Part shown: positions 46,171 to 55,722 of the stretch, piece after piece
Layout: every line of letters begins with the position of its first letter
How positions within the stretch are numbered: position 1 is the stretch's first letter
The notes under the pieces: generated by a model
The model's input: only the letters and a program-made list of their open reading frames with translations
Told to the model about the DNA's origin: nothing
The model's database searches: none
Program-made: the position numbers and the translations under genes
Assembly (NCBI GenBank): GCA_030424595.1
Contig: JAUHWG010000035.1
Location: forward strand, 1-64,000
Origin: Polyangia bacterium
GTDB taxonomy: Bacteria > Myxococcota_A > Polyangia > Nannocystales > Nannocystaceae
Direction of reading: 5' to 3'
DNA length: 64,000 nt

Positions 46171-47721
46171 TCAAAGCTTGATCTCGTCGATCACGCCGAC
46201 CCAGCGGTCGGCGCCCATCTCACCCCGGGCGAAGCCGGCGATGAGCGTAAAGACGGCGTCGGAGAAGCCGCCTACGTTGATGATGTCCGCCCGATCCGGG
46301 GCCTGGGTGGTCGCGTAGGGCTGAATGTCGATGCAGACCATCTTGGCCGCGGGGTTGCGCTTCTTGTAGAGGGCCCACTCCTTCATCACCCCGGTCCCGC
46401 TCCAGCGCGGCTGGTCGGAGATCCACGACTCGTTGTCGGAGACGAAGATCACGAGGTCTCCCTTGGCCTTGCGCCGGTTGAGCTCGCGCAGCGGGGCTGC
46501 GCACTGGGTCCCGCCCGAGGGCAGGCCGGCGAGGGTGCGGGCGTTGGTCATGACGCTGTCCGTAGACTTGAGCCGACAGCCCGAGACCCGATCGGAGAAG
46601 GGGATGACCTCGGCCCCCGGGTTGACCCGGAGGAGCGCCGCGCTGATCAACGCCGCGACGTCGATACAGCGGAGCGCGGAGCTGGCCCCCTTGCGGTGAC
46701 CGGTGACCGGGCAGTGCATCGACCCCGAGATGTCGGGGAGGATGTAGACCTGGCCAGGGAGCTCCGGGACGTTACGCAGGGCGACGTCCATCGCCGCCTC
46801 GAGGGCGTCCTTGACCCGCTTGGGCACGTCCTTGCCGACCTGGCCCATGGCGACCATGAGCTGGTAGGGGAAGACCCGGGCGCGGCGCACCTCCGCCGGA
46901 TCCGCCAGGCGCTCGGCGATCACGCGGATCATCGCGGGCTCGTCGAAGACGCCGTGGCGGGCGAAGGTGTTGAGGTTCATGCGGGTCATCTGCCAGCTGG
47001 CATCGCGGGCGATCGAGCGCCAGGCGGCGGCGTCGAGCTTGAGGCTGGTGAGGAGCTGAAATGAGACATTGGGGACCTCCTTCGAGCGTCCGGCCTTGTA
47101 GGCCTCGTAGTCGGCGACGCACGCCGGCAGGGCGGCGACGTCGTAGGGTCGGCTGAGCAGGTAGCCGTAGAGCGCTCGGCGCCCGGCGGTGCTCGGCTTG
47201 GGGTGGACCATCTTGATGATGTCGGCGAGCGACGGAGCATTGCCGACGCTGGCGCGGAAGAGGGCCGCATCGCTGCGCTGATCGAGCCAGCGCTGGATCA
47301 GCCGCTTGGGCCGCGAGCCGAGGGAGCGGCGACCGGTCGCGCCGGAGCGGACGATCTGGACGAAGTTGCGGAGGAGCTTGCCGTTGTCGATCACGCGGTC
47401 GAAGACCCGCTCGCACAGGGCGCTGTCGCGGGCCGCGAGGACGGCGACGAGGAGCGCCGGCATGTCCTTCATGAGCCCGCGCTGACGGGAGTAGATCGCG
47501 GTCTTGGCGATGAACTCCGGGTCGATCTCGGCGCAGAAGCCCAGCACCTTGCCCAGCTGCTCCTCGGCGCCGGCGTAGAAGGTGCCGCTCAGGCAGCCGG
47601 TCGCGGCGTATTGGGCGAGCGCGAGCTTGGCCGGCAGCGCGTACGCCCGCCCGCCCGCCTCGTTGGCGGTGTCGGTGGCCGGGGTCGCGAGCTGGGTGCG
47701 AAAGAGCTGCTTGTTCGCCAT
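46171..47721 (-). CDS. rsr: Ro60 orthologue (TROVE-VWA protein)
   Basis: AGGAGGA is 6 bases before the ATG. The 516-residue product has the TROVE module (about residues 15-340, HEAT-like ring; GCLSGTFYAGAEEQL, AIYSRQRGLMKDMPALLVAV, QLMVAMGQVGKDVP) followed by a VWA domain (about 345-516). The VWA has an intact metal site: ILPDISGSM, then LPSGGTQCAAPL and FVSDNES. This is the Ro60/Rsr family, an RNA-binding ring that holds Y RNAs on its outside and misfolded RNA ends in its hole. In Deinococcus it works with PNPase, and in Salmonella it is linked to RtcB. Three Y RNAs directly downstream on the same strand confirm the assignment. No rtcA, rtcB or PNPase gene is in the window. Confidence 0.95.
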   Translation of the reverse strand: MANKQLFRTQLATPATDTANEAGGRAYALPAKLALAQYAATGCLSGTFYAGAEEQLGKVLGFCAEIDPEFIAKTAIYSRQRGLMKDMPALLVAVLAARDSALCERVFDRVIDNGKLLRNFVQIVRSGATGRRSLGSRPKRLIQRWLDQRSDAALFRASVGNAPSLADIIKMVHPKPSTAGRRALYGYLLSRPYDVAALPACVADYEAYKAGRSKEVPNVSFQLLTSLKLDAAAWRSIARDASWQMTRMNLNTFARHGVFDEPAMIRVIAERLADPAEVRRARVFPYQLMVAMGQVGKDVPKRVKDALEAAMDVALRNVPELPGQVYILPDISGSMHCPVTGHRKGASSALRCIDVAALISAALLRVNPGAEVIPFSDRVSGCRLKSTDSVMTNARTLAGLPSGGTQCAAPLRELNRRKAKGDLVIFVSDNESWISDQPRWSGTGVMKEWALYKKRNPAAKMVCIDIQPYATTQAPDRADIINVGGFSDAVFTLIAGFARGEMGADRWVGVIDEIKL

Positions 47722-47768
47722 CGTGATTCCTCCTGCATGCCGCCAGGGCGGCCGATGCCTGGGATAAG

Positions 47769-47785
47769 AGCAGGAGGCGGGCCAA
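47769..47785 (-). promoter_or_regulatory. Candidate sigma-54 promoter of rsr
   Basis: On the - strand the sequence TTGGCCCGCCTCCTGCT fits the -24/-12 consensus YTGGCACGRNNNTTGCW at 14 of 17 places, with the GG and GC doublets 12 bases apart. The start of transcription would lie about 37 bases before the rsr ATG. Salmonella rsr-rtcBA is driven by sigma-54 with RtcR, so the match makes biological sense. The region is GC-rich, so chance is possible. Confidence 0.4.
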
Positions 47786-47985
47786 TACCGGTCTGGGGAC
47801 CCTTAGAATCCTTGAAATGTGTTTAGAATCAATGGCTTAGGGGGCCTCTCGCGAGTTCGCCTGAGGGCCTGGTATGCGACACAGTTACAATATTTGATAC
47901 CAGAATATACGTAATTAGATGGCGGTGGGGCGGTATCGCTCTCATCCTTGGTGGAGCGCCGGTCCTTGGCTAGGCGATCGGGGCC

Positions 47986-48359
47986 TTGACGATCGATCTT
48001 TGGGCGGCCGAGATTGCCGCCCATCCGGCGGTGCTCTACGAACCGACGCTTCAGCTCGGGGCCGTCGGCCGCGCGGGGCCGGTGGCGCTCCTGATCCTCG
48101 CCGTGGTTCTCCTCCCGCTAGTGCCTTCTCGATCGGGAGCGCTGTATTGCTCCTGATCAGGCCGTCAGTACTGTGGGCATTCCTCGGGCTCGTCGCCGCG
48201 GCTTGTCCGACGAGCGGGCTCTCCCCCGCCGGGGCGCTGCTGATCGCGGCGCTGCTCCTCGGCGTGGCGCTCTTTCGCCGCTTTCGCCGGAGACACCGCG
48301 AGTACATCGCCGCGCACCGGACCGAGGCGGGAGCAGACGGTCGACAAGGACCGCTGTAG
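47986..48359 (+). pseudogene. Possible frameshifted membrane-protein gene
   Basis: One frame from TTG 47986 reads LTIDLWAAEIAAHPAVLYEP and then a membrane-like helix (VALLILAVVLLPLV) before stopping at 48154. An overlapping frame, shifted by one base near 48,110-48,125, continues with further membrane-like segments (FSIGSAVLLLIRPSVLWAFL, ALLIAALLLGVALF) and a basic end, stopping at 48357-48359. Joined, they would make one small multi-pass protein. The HPAVLYE string recalls a piece of Lgt, but nothing else supports that. It may instead be a real short gene from the second frame alone, or a sequencing error. Confidence 0.4.
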
Positions 48360-48552
48360 CGCGCGCCGGCTCGCCGACGATGGGGTGGAGCACCAGCGCT
48401 CGGATCGCCGAGCGCCGAGAATTCGGCGGCTGAGGAGCGCAGCTTCGCCCGCACACTCGCATATCGAGGTCGTGAGGGGCGCGGACGCCGAGGTCTACAA
48501 CCGCGACGATATCGGGGACGCAAGGAGGCGCGCTTGTTAGTGTAGACCGCGT

Positions 48553-51500
48553 ATGGATGACGCGGAGCCCTCGCTCGAGGCGCCGATAGTTCCTGGCCTC
48601 GAGCTGAGCCGGGAGCTCGGTCGCGGTGGACGGAGCCGCGTCTTCCTGGCTCGCCGTGAGGGGCGTGAGTACGCGGTCAAGGTCGCCAGCGACCCGAACG
48701 ACGAGCCCCTCCGCCGACGCTTCATGCGGGAGGCCGCCGCGCTCGCCTGTCTTCATCACCCGGCGATGCCGCAGATCTTCGCCGTCGGTGAGATCGACGG
48801 CGCCGCCTATACGGTGATGGAGAACATCGCCGGGACCAACCTCGAAGAGCTCCTCCGCGGCCAAGGTCCCCTCGATGAGGCGTCTACTCTGTCCTTGGCG
48901 ATCGCGATCGCCCAGGGCCTGGACGCTGCTCACGCCTACGGTCTTATCCACCGCGACGTTAAGCCGGCGAACATCCTCGTCCCGCGCGGCGAGGGCGAGC
49001 GTGACAGCGTGGGTGCTCATCGCCCGCGCTTCGACGGGGCTCGCCTCATCGACTTCGACCTCGTGACCCGCGGTCACGCGGACGATGCGGTCCCTGTCGA
49101 CGCCCCGAGCGTGCTCCTCGGGACCCTCGCCTACTGTCCTCCAGAACAGTCGGGGATGCTGCACCGGCCGGTCGACGCGCGCTCTGACCTCTACGCTCTC
49201 GGCGTCGTGATGTACGAGTGCCTCGCAGGGCGCACACCCTTCGTCGCCGCCGAGGCTAACGAGCTCCTCCGCCTCCACGCGGTGGCCGAGCCGCCGCCCC
49301 TCGGGCTCAGCGCGCCCAAGAGTTCGCTGGCGATCAGGGCGATCATCGCCGCCCTCCTGGCGAAGGATCCGGATGAGCGCTACGGGAGCGGCGCGTCCTT
49401 GGCCGCGGATCTCGAGCGACTCGGCGAGATCGAGGCGCATCTGCGCGGCGGAGGACAGCTCAAGATCCGCGGCGAGCGGACGCTGCGGCGGCGCGGAGCC
49501 CTCGTCGGTCGCAGCCATGAGATCGTCCGTCTCAACCACTGGTGGGCCCGAGCCTGCTCCGGCGTGACGACGCTCGGCATCGTCCACGGCGAGGCCGGCC
49601 TCGGCAAGCGGCGACTGCTGACGAGCTGGCGGACTCAGGCGTCACCACGACCGACAGTGCTGATCGCCCGCAGCGAGCGAGGCCGCGCGATCGCCTTCGC
49701 CCCGCTGCGCGAGGCGCTCGAGCGCTGGCTCGACGATGTTCGCCGAGAGGGGGACGAAGGGGCTGCCAAGCTCGACGCTCTGCGGGGGCGCCTGGGCGAC
49801 GAGCTCGCGTTCCTCGCGGGGTTCGCCCCCGCGTTCACGGGGATCCTGCCCGAGGCGCTCGCCGAGGCGCAGGCCGAGGAGCGCGAACCAGACGGCAGCG
49901 ACGACGAGGCCTTCCTCAGCCGCATCGCCGAGCTGATCGACGCCTTCCTCGCGGCCATCGGCCCGACGATCATCTTCGCCGAGAACATCGAGTGGCTCGA
50001 CGACGCCAGCGCCCAGGTGCTCCGTCGCCTCGCGATCGAGCATCCGCAGCGCCGTCTCCTGATCGTCGGGACTCAGCGGCCTGGTCGCGGCCACTCCCTC
50101 GCCGAGGTCAGCCGCTCGTTCGCTCCGGCGGAGCTCGACACGATCGAGCTCCACCCGCTCACGGCCGCGGACATTCAACGCTACGTCGAGCTTCACATCG
50201 ACGCAGAGATCGATCCCTCGGTAGGTGAGGCGATCCTCGGGCGGACCGGCGGCAGCGCCGACGCGATCGTCGAGTATGTGCGGATGATGCTCGACGGCTG
50301 GGCCCTGCGCCCGAGCTGGGGCGGCTGGACCTTCGATCGCGAGCGCCTCGACGCGCTCGACTTGCCGACGAGCTTCGAGGCGGCCCTGCGCCGCCGCGTC
50401 GACGGCCTAGGGCGCGAGGAACATCAGCTCCTCGAGGCCGCGGCGATCGTAGGATCGCGGATCGATCCCGACCTCCTCGCCGAGGCGCTCGAGCTCGATC
50501 GGGGCGGCGTCGACCGGAGCCTCGCCCGCGCGGTCGAAGCCCATGTCCTCACGGACACCTCTGCGGGCCTCGCGTTCGTCCACGACTACGTCCGCGAGCG
50601 CCTCGGCGAGGGCGTCGACGGGGAGAGCCGAGGGGAGCTCCATCGGCGGATAGCGACGGCGCTGGATCGCCGGCCAGGCGAGCGCTCCGAGGCGGAGATC
50701 TACGCGATCGCCTGGCACTACGCGGCCGCGACCTCGGCCCCGACCGAGCGGGTCGTCGACGCCTGTGTCCGCGCCGGGGCCCTCGCCGCCCAGGCCCACG
50801 CGACCGAGGACGCCTACACCTTCTACGAGGCGGCGAGGGCGAGCCTCGGTGAGGGGGAGGTGGTGATGGAATTGTCGCGCTCGCTCGGGCAGATCTGCCA
50901 GCGGACCGGCAGGACGGAGGCTGCGATCGTCCACTACCGTGCGGGGATTCGGGCTGCGTCCGCGGCGCTCGATCGCGCGGAGCTCCGCTCCTTCCTCTGC
51001 GAGACGTTCTCCAACGCCTTCCGCTTCGCGGAGTGCCGGACGGTCGCAGCGGCGGCCTTCGACGAGCTCGGGGTCGCTCCGCCGCGGGCGAGCCTGCGAT
51101 CGTTGGCGACGACGATCGGAGCGCTCACAGGTCGGCGGTTTCGACGGATCAGCGGGCGCCCTTGGCGAGGGCGCGATCCTCAGAGCGGCCGTCGTCGGGC
51201 GACCATCCTCCGTCTGCTCAGCGCGATCAATTTCGCCGCGTACCTCGAGATCGACGGCGCAGTCGCGCTGCAGGCGGGGCTGCGCCAGTACGCGATCACT
51301 GACGGCGAGGAGGCGACCCGCGAGCAGGCGATCGGCACCCAAGCGGTCGCCTCGGTCTACGCGGTCCTCGGCCGCGAGAGGAGCTTCAAGAGGTTGACGA
51401 AGGAGGCTTTCAGCCAGGCTGAGTCCTCGGGCGATCGCTCGGCTGTCGCCCAGGTGCTCCTCAGTCGAGCCTTCGGCCTGGCGACCCTCGGCGATGACGC

Positions 51501-54069
51501 AGGCGCTGAACGTAGCGCCCGGCGCGGCCTCGAGATCGGCCGTCGCTGGCTTGGCCCGAGCATGTTCGCCAACGGCGCCCGAGTCCTCACCTTCAGCCTT
51601 CAGCATCAAGGTCGGGCGAGGGAGGCGCTCGAGGTCTGCCGCCTGGGCTACCGCCGCCTGCAGCTCGCGACCCGCGGCGACAACGAGCTCCTCCCCCATA
51701 TCCTCTTCTCCCTCCACGCTAGCGCCCACGGTACAGTCGGCGAATTTGATCGCGCCCGCGAGCTCCTAGACGAGGCCCGTGAGCGCCTCTCGTCCGTCGG
51801 CGACCACACGATCTTCAAGGGCACCCTCCTGTCCGCGGAATTGCGGCTAGCCGCCGACCTCGGGGGGGCAGACCCGAAGATCCAGCCGCTCGTCCGCGAG
51901 CTCCTCGACCTCGAAGTCGACCCGTCGCGGCTGATGATCTACCACCGCGAGTGGTACTTCAACGCCGGGAGCGCTCTGATCCATCGGGCCTGGGCCGAAG
52001 ATGGGGCCGTGCCTGAGACCGGTGAGCTCCTGGTCGAGCTCGGCGCTGTTCTCCAGCGGATCGCGACGGTGCCGATGCTCGCAGCTCAGCGCGCGGTCAT
52101 CGACGCCGCCCGCTCGTTCTTCTTCGCCGAGGGGGCGGAGCTCCACCAGCGCCTCAACGCGATCGAAGCCTCGGCCCAGGAGCTCGACTGTCCGCTCGTC
52201 CTGAGCCAGGTCGCCTGGCTTCGCGCCCTCGTGGAGCGTCGCCGCGGCCGCGAGGGCGCGACCCGACGCGAGGCTGGGCGAGCGATCGCGATCGCCCAGG
52301 AGCACGGCAACCAAGCCTTCGTTCTCCTCCTTCGCCGCGACTTCGGCGGGCCTTCCTCGCCCTCTTCGGGGAGCCGGCGAAGTCTGTCCACCGCGACGAT
52401 CTCACGGGACCAAGCGTCGCTGAGCATCCGCCTGCGTCGCCACTTCGACACGCTCCTCGCGGTCAGCCTCAGCTCGTCGCGCGCCCGCTCGTCGGAGCAC
52501 CAGGCGGCGATGATCCTCGACGCGTTGATCGGCATGCTCGGGGCGGAGCGCGGCTTTCTCTTCCTCCGCGGTCACGAGAGCCCCGACTTCCAGTTCGCGG
52601 GCGGACGCGATGCGAGGGGCAACGCCTTGGAGACGCTCCTCGGCTACAGCCGGTCGATCATCGAGACCGTCTGGCGCGACGGCGTCGGTCAGGTCCTGAG
52701 CGCGAACGAGCAGGGGGTCGTCGCCGCCCATCAGAGCGTCGTCGCCCACGGTCTGCGCAGCGTGATCGCAGCGCCGCTGCTCCTCGGGGATCGTCGAATC
52801 GGGGTCGTCTGCCTCGACTCCCGCCTCGCCGCTGGCGTCTTCACCGACGACGACCTCGAGATCCTCCAGGCCGTCGCCAACCATATCGCTCTGGCCCTTG
52901 AGACAGCAAGGGCGGTCGCCCTCGATCGAGAGCTCGCCGAGGCCGAGCGCCTGGCGGCGGCCCGCCTTGATCGCGCCGCCTCGGCCGTGGGCCTCGCCGT
53001 GGTGCTCGTCGACGTCGACGCTCGCCTGGTCCAGCACGGTGAGGCGCTGCACTCGATCGTCGGCGCCTGGTCGACGCCGCAGGCGTGGTGGGGGGCGGTC
53101 CGCGAGCAGCTTGAGCGGGGCGGCTGGCGCTTCGCGGCGATGGCAGGGCCGGGGGGACACTTCGCCGTCGACCTCGTGCGACCCGACGGCGAGCGCCAGG
53201 TCTTCGAGCTGACGACGACCGGTGAGATCGAGGGGGAGGGCGCCGACGCCCGAGCCCTGATCCTGATCGCCGATGTAACCCCGCGCTTCCTCGGGCGCGA
53301 GCGACTCGAGCGGCTCAACCGCGAGCTCGCAGAGGCCCGCGATCAGGCCCTCGCGGCGAGCAGGACCAAGAGCGCCTTCTTGATGGCGATGAGCCATGAG
53401 CTGCGGACCCCGCTCAACGCGGTGATCGGCTACGATGAGCTGGTCCTCGACGAGCTCCAGGATCCCCAGCTGCGCGACTTCACCGAGCGCTCGCTCCGCT
53501 CATCGCGGGGCCTGCTCGAGATGATCCAAGATGTCCTCGAGTATTCGAGCCTCGAGTCCGGGGACGCCCAGGCTGAGCGTCAGCGCTTCTCGATCGCAGC
53601 GTTCGTCAGCGAGCGTGTTGAAGTCCACCGCGCGGCCGCCGAGGCCCGCGGCGACAGCCTCAGGGCGGAGGTCGAGGGCGGCGACTTCGACCTCGTGAGC
53701 GACCGTGGGCGCCTCGGCATGCTCGTCGACAAGCTCCTCGCCAACGCGGTCAAGTTCACCGAGAACGGATCCGTCACCCTGCGCGCAGCCCGACTCCCCG
53801 CGGTCGATGGGTCACCGGATCGGGTCGAGATCGAGATCGCCGACACCGGCCAGGGCTTCGACGAGGCGAGCCGTGCGGCGCTCTTCGCCCCCTTTGTCCA
53901 GGCTGACACTTCGCCGACCCGCGTCCACGGCGGCGTTGGTCTCGGGCTAGCCCTCGTGCGCCAGCTGATCGCGCTCCTCGGCGGATCGATCCGTGTTGAG
54001 AGCGCGCCCGGTCGCGGGACGACCGTCATCCTCGAGCTCCCGCGTGTCGCCGACATGCCGGCGGAGTAG
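48553..54069 (+). CDS. Hybrid Ser/Thr kinase - ATPase - GAF - histidine kinase
   Basis: The 1,838-residue product combines two signalling enzymes. The Ser/Thr kinase (about residues 15-280) has a G-loop LGRGGRSRVF, AVKVAS, IHRDVKPANI near 132, DFD in place of DFG, and CPPEQ. An AAA-like ATPase follows with GEAGLGKRR near 345 (Arg/Lys in place of Ser/Thr in Walker A). A long TPR-like region spans about 620-1250, then a GAF domain (about 1290-1450), a PAS-like stretch and a HisKA box MSHELRTP with His1615. The HATPase (about 1700-1835) has NAVKFTENG, DTGQGF and GLGLALV. No membrane segment or receiver is visible. This architecture is known in myxobacteria; the partner regulator must be elsewhere. 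The ATG has no clear ribosome site. Confidence 0.9.
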   Translation: MDDAEPSLEAPIVPGLELSRELGRGGRSRVFLARREGREYAVKVASDPNDEPLRRRFMREAAALACLHHPAMPQIFAVGEIDGAAYTVMENIAGTNLEELLRGQGPLDEASTLSLAIAIAQGLDAAHAYGLIHRDVKPANILVPRGEGERDSVGAHRPRFDGARLIDFDLVTRGHADDAVPVDAPSVLLGTLAYCPPEQSGMLHRPVDARSDLYALGVVMYECLAGRTPFVAAEANELLRLHAVAEPPPLGLSAPKSSLAIRAIIAALLAKDPDERYGSGASLAADLERLGEIEAHLRGGGQLKIRGERTLRRRGALVGRSHEIVRLNHWWARACSGVTTLGIVHGEAGLGKRRLLTSWRTQASPRPTVLIARSERGRAIAFAPLREALERWLDDVRREGDEGAAKLDALRGRLGDELAFLAGFAPAFTGILPEALAEAQAEEREPDGSDDEAFLSRIAELIDAFLAAIGPTIIFAENIEWLDDASAQVLRRLAIEHPQRRLLIVGTQRPGRGHSLAEVSRSFAPAELDTIELHPLTAADIQRYVELHIDAEIDPSVGEAILGRTGGSADAIVEYVRMMLDGWALRPSWGGWTFDRERLDALDLPTSFEAALRRRVDGLGREEHQLLEAAAIVGSRIDPDLLAEALELDRGGVDRSLARAVEAHVLTDTSAGLAFVHDYVRERLGEGVDGESRGELHRRIATALDRRPGERSEAEIYAIAWHYAAATSAPTERVVDACVRAGALAAQAHATEDAYTFYEAARASLGEGEVVMELSRSLGQICQRTGRTEAAIVHYRAGIRAASAALDRAELRSFLCETFSNAFRFAECRTVAAAAFDELGVAPPRASLRSLATTIGALTGRRFRRISGRPWRGRDPQSGRRRATILRLLSAINFAAYLEIDGAVALQAGLRQYAITDGEEATREQAIGTQAVASVYAVLGRERSFKRLTKEAFSQAESSGDRSAVAQVLLSRAFGLATLGDDAGAERSARRGLEIGRRWLGPSMFANGARVLTFSLQHQGRAREALEVCRLGYRRLQLATRGDNELLPHILFSLHASAHGTVGEFDRARELLDEARERLSSVGDHTIFKGTLLSAELRLAADLGGADPKIQPLVRELLDLEVDPSRLMIYHREWYFNAGSALIHRAWAEDGAVPETGELLVELGAVLQRIATVPMLAAQRAVIDAARSFFFAEGAELHQRLNAIEASAQELDCPLVLSQVAWLRALVERRRGREGATRREAGRAIAIAQEHGNQAFVLLLRRDFGGPSSPSSGSRRSLSTATISRDQASLSIRLRRHFDTLLAVSLSSSRARSSEHQAAMILDALIGMLGAERGFLFLRGHESPDFQFAGGRDARGNALETLLGYSRSIIETVWRDGVGQVLSANEQGVVAAHQSVVAHGLRSVIAAPLLLGDRRIGVVCLDSRLAAGVFTDDDLEILQAVANHIALALETARAVALDRELAEAERLAAARLDRAASAVGLAVVLVDVDARLVQHGEALHSIVGAWSTPQAWWGAVREQLERGGWRFAAMAGPGGHFAVDLVRPDGERQVFELTTTGEIEGEGADARALILIADVTPRFLGRERLERLNRELAEARDQALAASRTKSAFLMAMSHELRTPLNAVIGYDELVLDELQDPQLRDFTERSLRSSRGLLEMIQDVLEYSSLESGDAQAERQRFSIAAFVSERVEVHRAAAEARGDSLRAEVEGGDFDLVSDRGRLGMLVDKLLANAVKFTENGSVTLRAARLPAVDGSPDRVEIEIADTGQGFDEASRAALFAPFVQADTSPTRVHGGVGLGLALVRQLIALLGGSIRVESAPGRGTTVILELPRVADMPAE

Positions 54070-54338
54070 ACGTAGCTGGCCGGCTCGCGACCGCTGAGCG
54101 CAGGCCCCAGGCGAACACGCGGTCTTCCTCGTAGTCGAGCACTTGTGTCTTGGTCGTCCATCGGAGAGCGGTCCATCGGAGAGCGGCGCGGCGGCGCGGC
54201 GGCGCTTAAGGCCGGTGTCCACTCGGGCCAACGGGCGATCTCTTTGAAGGCTACGAACACCTCTGTGACGGGCGCATCTAGCTCGCTTGTCCGATCAACG
54301 CTGTCGACGTGGAGAATCGCCAGTCGGGTCCGCGGGGC

Positions 54339-55286
54339 TCAGCTCCCGAGCAGCTCGGCGGCGCGTCGCGGGCGTGGGCGCTCCGCTGCGCGCGAGAGCG
54401 CGTCCAGGACCGGGGTCGCGACGCCGACGCGGCGGCCGAGCGCGGCCATGGCCCCCTCGATCCAGGGGGTCTCGAGGGGTCTTCCTCGGGCTCGGCTCTG
54501 CCAGGTGGAGCCGCCGGGGCGGTGCTCACCGTCGATCGTCGCGGCGCCGACGGCCTTGGTCCGCTCTAGCAGCTCGCGCTGGCTGACGTGGTCGAGGCCG
54601 GCGGCGCCGAGCACCTGCTCGCCCTCCGCGCGGGCGGCCAGGGCGACGCTGTGCCAGTCGTCGGTGATGAGCGCCTGGGCTGCGCCGCCCAGGTTCGTGA
54701 TCCACTTGGCGAGCTTCCACGGGCGGATGTCGCGGCGGGGGAGAGCGTCGAAGCCGGCGCGGCGGAGGTGGTCGCAGAGGGCGTCGATCCAGGGCGCGTC
54801 CCCGGAGGGATAGAGGCCAACGTCGAGCACGGCCGGGCAGGGCGCGCCGTAGATCCTCACCTCGCCGGGGATGAGGTGGACCGCAGGGATCCAGACGAGC
54901 ATCGACGCGACGCTGTGGAAGCGCTGTGCCGCCCAGCGCTCACCGTCGACGCCGTTGACGGCGCAGACGATCGGCAGGGTCGGGCCGGCGAGGGCGACGA
55001 GCTCGTCCATCGCCACCTCTGCGTCCTGGAGCTTGGTCGCGAGGAGGGCGACGTCGCCGGGTCGAGGCGCGAGCGCGGAGATCCGCGGGACCGACGGGAT
55101 CGGCAGGCGCAGGCGCTGGGCGGGGGTCCGGAGGCTGAGGCCGTCGCGCCGGATCGCGGCGCCGTGGGGGCCGCGAGCGACGAGGACGACCGGGAGCCCC
55201 GAGCTGTGGAGGAGCCCGCCGACCGCACCGCCGACCGCACCTGCACCGATGACCAGGAGGCGCTCTGGAGCGTTGTCGTCGGCCAT
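54339..55286 (-). CDS. Ketopantoate reductase-like (ApbA/PanE) enzyme
   Basis: The 315-residue product has an N-terminal Rossmann fold (LLVIGAGAVGGAVGGLL) for NADP and the NGVDGE segment (normally NG). The C-terminal helical domain has WKLAKWITNLG (the catalytic Lys region) and a substrate motif STWQSRARGRPLETPWIEG (family SMxQDxxxGRxTEID). This is the ApbA/PanE family that reduces 2-dehydropantoate to pantoate for CoA synthesis. The Asp of the QD pair and parts of the final motif differ, so a related 2-keto-acid reductase is possible. No pathway neighbours (panB, panC) lie nearby. Confidence 0.85.
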   Translation of the reverse strand: MADDNAPERLLVIGAGAVGGAVGGLLHSSGLPVVLVARGPHGAAIRRDGLSLRTPAQRLRLPIPSVPRISALAPRPGDVALLATKLQDAEVAMDELVALAGPTLPIVCAVNGVDGERWAAQRFHSVASMLVWIPAVHLIPGEVRIYGAPCPAVLDVGLYPSGDAPWIDALCDHLRRAGFDALPRRDIRPWKLAKWITNLGGAAQALITDDWHSVALAARAEGEQVLGAAGLDHVSQRELLERTKAVGAATIDGEHRPGGSTWQSRARGRPLETPWIEGAMAALGRRVGVATPVLDALSRAAERPRPRRAAELLGS

Positions 55287-55722
55287 GGTGAGGAGCTCGA
55301 AGGGTCGATCGCGTCGGGTGTTGGTCGCTGTCGTTGTCGGTCTGGCCCGCCCCCGAGCGACGCAGTGGGCGGAGCTCAGGAGCTTCGCCGCTCGCTCAGA
55401 GTAGCCCCTTCTACACGCTGCTATCGGTCGGCGTCATCGCTCTCGTCGAGCGAGGCCGGGAGCTCCTGGAGGTGTCGGCGTTGATCGGGTCGGGCTCGGC
55501 GCATGGCCGTGCGCAGCTTGGACCATGTGCGTCACGCCTCCGCGGCACCTCAGCTTCACGCCCAACGTGCGCTCGGTTGTGAGCGGGATGTCCTGCAAAG
55601 TGGACATAGGAGAGTTTCACTATCATCTCGCCGCTGCGGACCGTTGCAGTGTTTCGCCCAAAATCGCCATTGAGCGCCCGCTTACGATATCTCTCGGTGG
55701 GGCTACCCCGTACACTCCGGCA
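55287..55722. other. Intergenic region, no gene seen
   Basis: About 436 bases between divergent genes. It includes a less GC-rich stretch (about 55,590-55,680, with AAAGTGGACATAGGAGAGTT) that probably holds the promoter of the next gene. Frames reading through it lack start signals and signal peptides. No repeat or RNA fold was recognised. Confidence 0.45.
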
